Positions 20,618 through 22,170 of a stretch of 22,170 nucleotides of DNA are shown piece after piece. The DNA is from Treponema sp. (GTDB taxonomy: Bacteria; Spirochaetota; Spirochaetia; Treponematales; Breznakiellaceae). The notes below the pieces were generated by a model. It had not been told where the DNA came from. It saw nothing but the letters and a program-made list of their open reading frames with translations, and did not search any database. Position 1 is the stretch's first letter; every line of letters begins with the position of its first letter. The position numbers and the translations under genes were made by a program. The stretch covers positions 1-22,170 of the forward strand of contig JAISRW010000132.1 of NCBI GenBank assembly GCA_031273405.1. Reading direction: 5' to 3'.

Positions 20618-21688
20618 CTATGGGGAACCGATACGGGGGTTATAAAAGATCCCCGTCACGATAGTGAATATCCCCGCCGCCATGGGCGCGTAGGCGGCGA
20701 TAAAGATATTCCGCGCCAGGGTGCGGTCCCCGGTATCGAATCGGGAATAGGCCAGGCCCTGGGCCGCAAGGGATGCCGTGGTCAGGAGCAGCCCCGTGAC
20801 AAGGGCCGTGTTCTTTACCTTCCTGGCCCGGGAGAAAGCGAGGTAATCCTCGCCGCTCAAGGGGCTGCCGGGGGCCGCCGCCGGCTCGGGGATTGCGGCG
20901 GGGGCTTCCCTGTAACCCGCCGGGCCGGGAACCGCCGGCGGCGCCGGAGGCGGCGCCGCCAGGGGAGGGGCGCCGGAGAAATCATGGCGCCTCCAGAAAG
21001 CGACGATCTCCCCGTCCAGGCCCCCCCGCTCGGCGAAAATCAGGGCGGGGGCGATTTCCAGGGAAAGGGACTCTCCCTCTCTGACGGTTATGCTCCGGGT
21101 TTCCCCCGTCCGCGCCGGGGAGGAGCCCTGGGGGAAGGGGAAAACCTCGGCCTTCCCCCTAAACCCGTAAAGCCTGAGGGCGGGCCCGGAAACCCCTCCC
21201 CTTCCCCGGCCGGGAGATACCGGCGTGTAATCCATCCCCACATCGCCTTCCTCGATACGGACGGAAATATTCGCCGACCCTATAACCGCGGCGCCGCCTT
21301 CCCCGGCGGCTCCCGAAACCAGCCTTACCCTGCCGTAGATCAGGCCGAAACCGGCAAAACGGCCCGGCGAATCGTAGCCGTTAAAGATAAAGGTGGTGTT
21401 TTCCGACACCTTGATCAAAGTCCCCGAGGGAAGAAGCTGGATCTCCAGAAAGGCGCCGGGGCCTGTCTGGATCGAATCCCCGGCTTCCAGGGAGACCCCC
21501 TCGCCGAGGGCTTCGGGGGTGAATATCTGCCGTTCTCCCCGGGAACTGAGGGAGAAATCCGGGCCCGCGGCCTTGTAGATGACGGCGCTCTCGTCCTGGG
21601 CGGCCAAAGGGCTTAGAGAAATACATAAGAGCAAGCCTGAAAGCAGCTTGCCGGGGTTGACCCGGTATTTACAGGGCGCTGTTTGCAT
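20618..21688 (-). CDS. FecR-domain exported protein with Pro/Ala-rich linker
   Basis: 356 residues from the ATG at 21688, chosen because GAGGAAAA lies 7 bases upstream; another in-frame ATG at 21718 has no ribosome site and abuts a palindrome remnant. The signal peptide's hydrophobic core (about 15-30) ends near LAAQ. A FecR-type beta domain (about 45-130) contains GDSIQTGPGAFLEIQLLPSG, TLIKVSENT and YGRVRLVSG. A Pro/Ala-rich linker (about 240-275) follows, then a C-terminal part with two membrane helices (about 290-345). The FecR domain here is the stand-alone periplasmic type common in spirochaetes, not the iron sensor with an RNA polymerase sigma partner. It may sense or bind an envelope polymer (inference). 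Co-transcribed with the DUF2804 gene. Confidence 0.82.
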   Translation of the reverse strand: MQTAPCKYRVNPGKLLSGLLLCISLSPLAAQDESAVIYKAAGPDFSLSSRGERQIFTPEALGEGVSLEAGDSIQTGPGAFLEIQLLPSGTLIKVSENTTFIFNGYDSPGRFAGFGLIYGRVRLVSGAAGEGGAAVIGSANISVRIEEGDVGMDYTPVSPGRGRGGVSGPALRLYGFRGKAEVFPFPQGSSPARTGETRSITVREGESLSLEIAPALIFAERGGLDGEIVAFWRRHDFSGAPPLAAPPPAPPAVPGPAGYREAPAAIPEPAAAPGSPLSGEDYLAFSRARKVKNTALVTGLLLTTASLAAQGLAYSRFDTGDRTLARNIFIAAYAPMAAGIFTIVTGIFYNPRIGSP

Positions 21689-21711
21689 GGTATTTTCCTC
21701 GATATGGAACA

Positions 21712-21740
21712 TTCTCAAAATTTCAGTTTTGGGAAAGCCG
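21712..21740 (-). repeat. Degraded TTTCCCAAAACT palindrome
   Basis: The right arm and loop (ttcagttttgggaaagcc) match the copy at 15324-15372; the left arm is eroded to ctcaaaa. It lies in the divergent region between the FecR-domain gene and murD. Confidence 0.65.
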
Positions 21741-21786
21741 CTATGGTACGATACAACTATACTATGAAGTCAGCGGAGGAGCAAGC

Positions 21787-22170
21787 TTGAAGGGAATGGC
21801 GGGGGGAAAAGATCTTGCGGGTATGAAAGTCCTGGTCATGGGCCTGGGGCTCCATGGGGGGGGGCTCGAATCGGCCCTGTACCTCGCCGGGAAGGGGGCG
21901 GAAGTTACCGTCACCGATCTGAGGGACGAAAGCGTTCTGGCCCCTTCCATTAAAAAGCTGGAAGAGGGAAGGCGGGGCGCCGCTTTTCCTGTGCGCTATG
22001 TCCTGGGGCGCCACGAAACGGCGGACTTTGAAAAAGCCGATATGGTGATAAAAAACCCAGGGGTTCGTCCCGACTCTCCCTACCTCAAGGCTGCCCGGCA
22101 TGTCGAAACCGACATCTCCCTTTTCCTCGCCGCCTCCCCTGCCCGCCTCCTGGCGGTTACCGGGTCCAAG
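21787..22170 (+). CDS. murD: UDP-N-acetylmuramoylalanine--D-glutamate ligase MurD, 5' part
   Basis: The first 128 codons; the gene runs off the window. The TTG at 21787 is the best start, with GGAGGA (21775-21780) 6 bases upstream; the ATG at 21796 would be too far from that site. The N-terminal Rossmann domain starts VLVMGLGLHGGGLESALYL and continues with VTVTDLRDE. NPGVRPDSPYL and TDISLFL follow, and the last residues, AVTGSK, begin the ATP loop. TATACT (21758-21763) is a possible -10. MurD adds D-glutamate to UDP-MurNAc-L-Ala, one step before MurE. The run of four glycines after GLGLH is richer than the usual GxGxTG. Confidence 0.87.
   Translation, partial: MKGMAGGKDLAGMKVLVMGLGLHGGGLESALYLAGKGAEVTVTDLRDESVLAPSIKKLEEGRRGAAFPVRYVLGRHETADFEKADMVIKNPGVRPDSPYLKAARHVETDISLFLAASPARLLAVTGSK

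Noticed and set aside
20438..21616. 392-codon plus-strand open frame opposite the FecR-domain gene
   Set aside because: Gly/Arg-rich shadow sequence; the minus strand has signal peptide, FecR domain and ribosome site.

Overview
The window reads as chromosomal DNA of a spirochaete, most likely a Treponema of the insect-gut type. This is inferred from gene content and style, not from a database match. It has loose spirochaetal lipoboxes, CHASE2-cyclase and SH3/M48 envelope genes, a MurE without the usual diaminopimelate motif, LplABC-like sugar importers without their own ATPase, and many extragenic palindromes. GC content is moderate to high, and highest in the mur/dprA block.

Region 1 (1-5628): an envelope block bounded on both sides, in the same orientation, by a three-hairpin palindromic element (1-119 and 5473-5628). 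Inside are five same-strand genes: SH3-like exported protein, M48 metallopeptidase, CHASE2-adenylate cyclase, then a second SH3-like protein and a second M48 peptidase (a lipoprotein). The two SH3-M48 pairs are clear paralogues, so a two-gene module was duplicated around a membrane cAMP-producing sensor.

Region 2 (5650-14076): a sugar or sugar-acid uptake and catabolism locus. It has a ROK repressor, an enolase-superfamily enzyme, a TIM-barrel isomerase, a solute-binding lipoprotein, two ABC permeases and a D-2-hydroxyacid dehydrogenase. Two near-identical 23-bp palindromes sit on the -35 boxes of the enolase-superfamily promoter and of the dehydrogenase promoter, which is divergent from the permease operon. 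They are good candidates for the ROK operator and tie the two ends of the locus into one regulon.

Region 3 (14073-15802): a decayed stretch. Two copies of a structured, MITE-like repeat with CTAG-ended inverted termini (14073-14220, 15543-15701) bracket remnants of a GH13 alpha-amylase-family gene and another gene fragment, with more palindromes inserted. A tRNA-Ser(UGA) on the minus strand follows; the second repeat probably serves as its terminator.

Region 4 (16236-22170): housekeeping and envelope genes: dprA, an AMMECR1-domain gene, murE (with an in-frame 18-bp tandem repeat), a minus-strand pair (FecR-domain protein, DUF2804 protein), and the 5' part of murD, which runs off the window. 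A third, shortened copy of the CTAG repeat lies between the convergent murE and DUF2804 ends.

Other cross-cutting signals: three genes have their start codon exactly where the promoter -10 box predicts transcription begins (leaderless candidates), and the CTAG repeat supplies the stop codon of two flanking genes.
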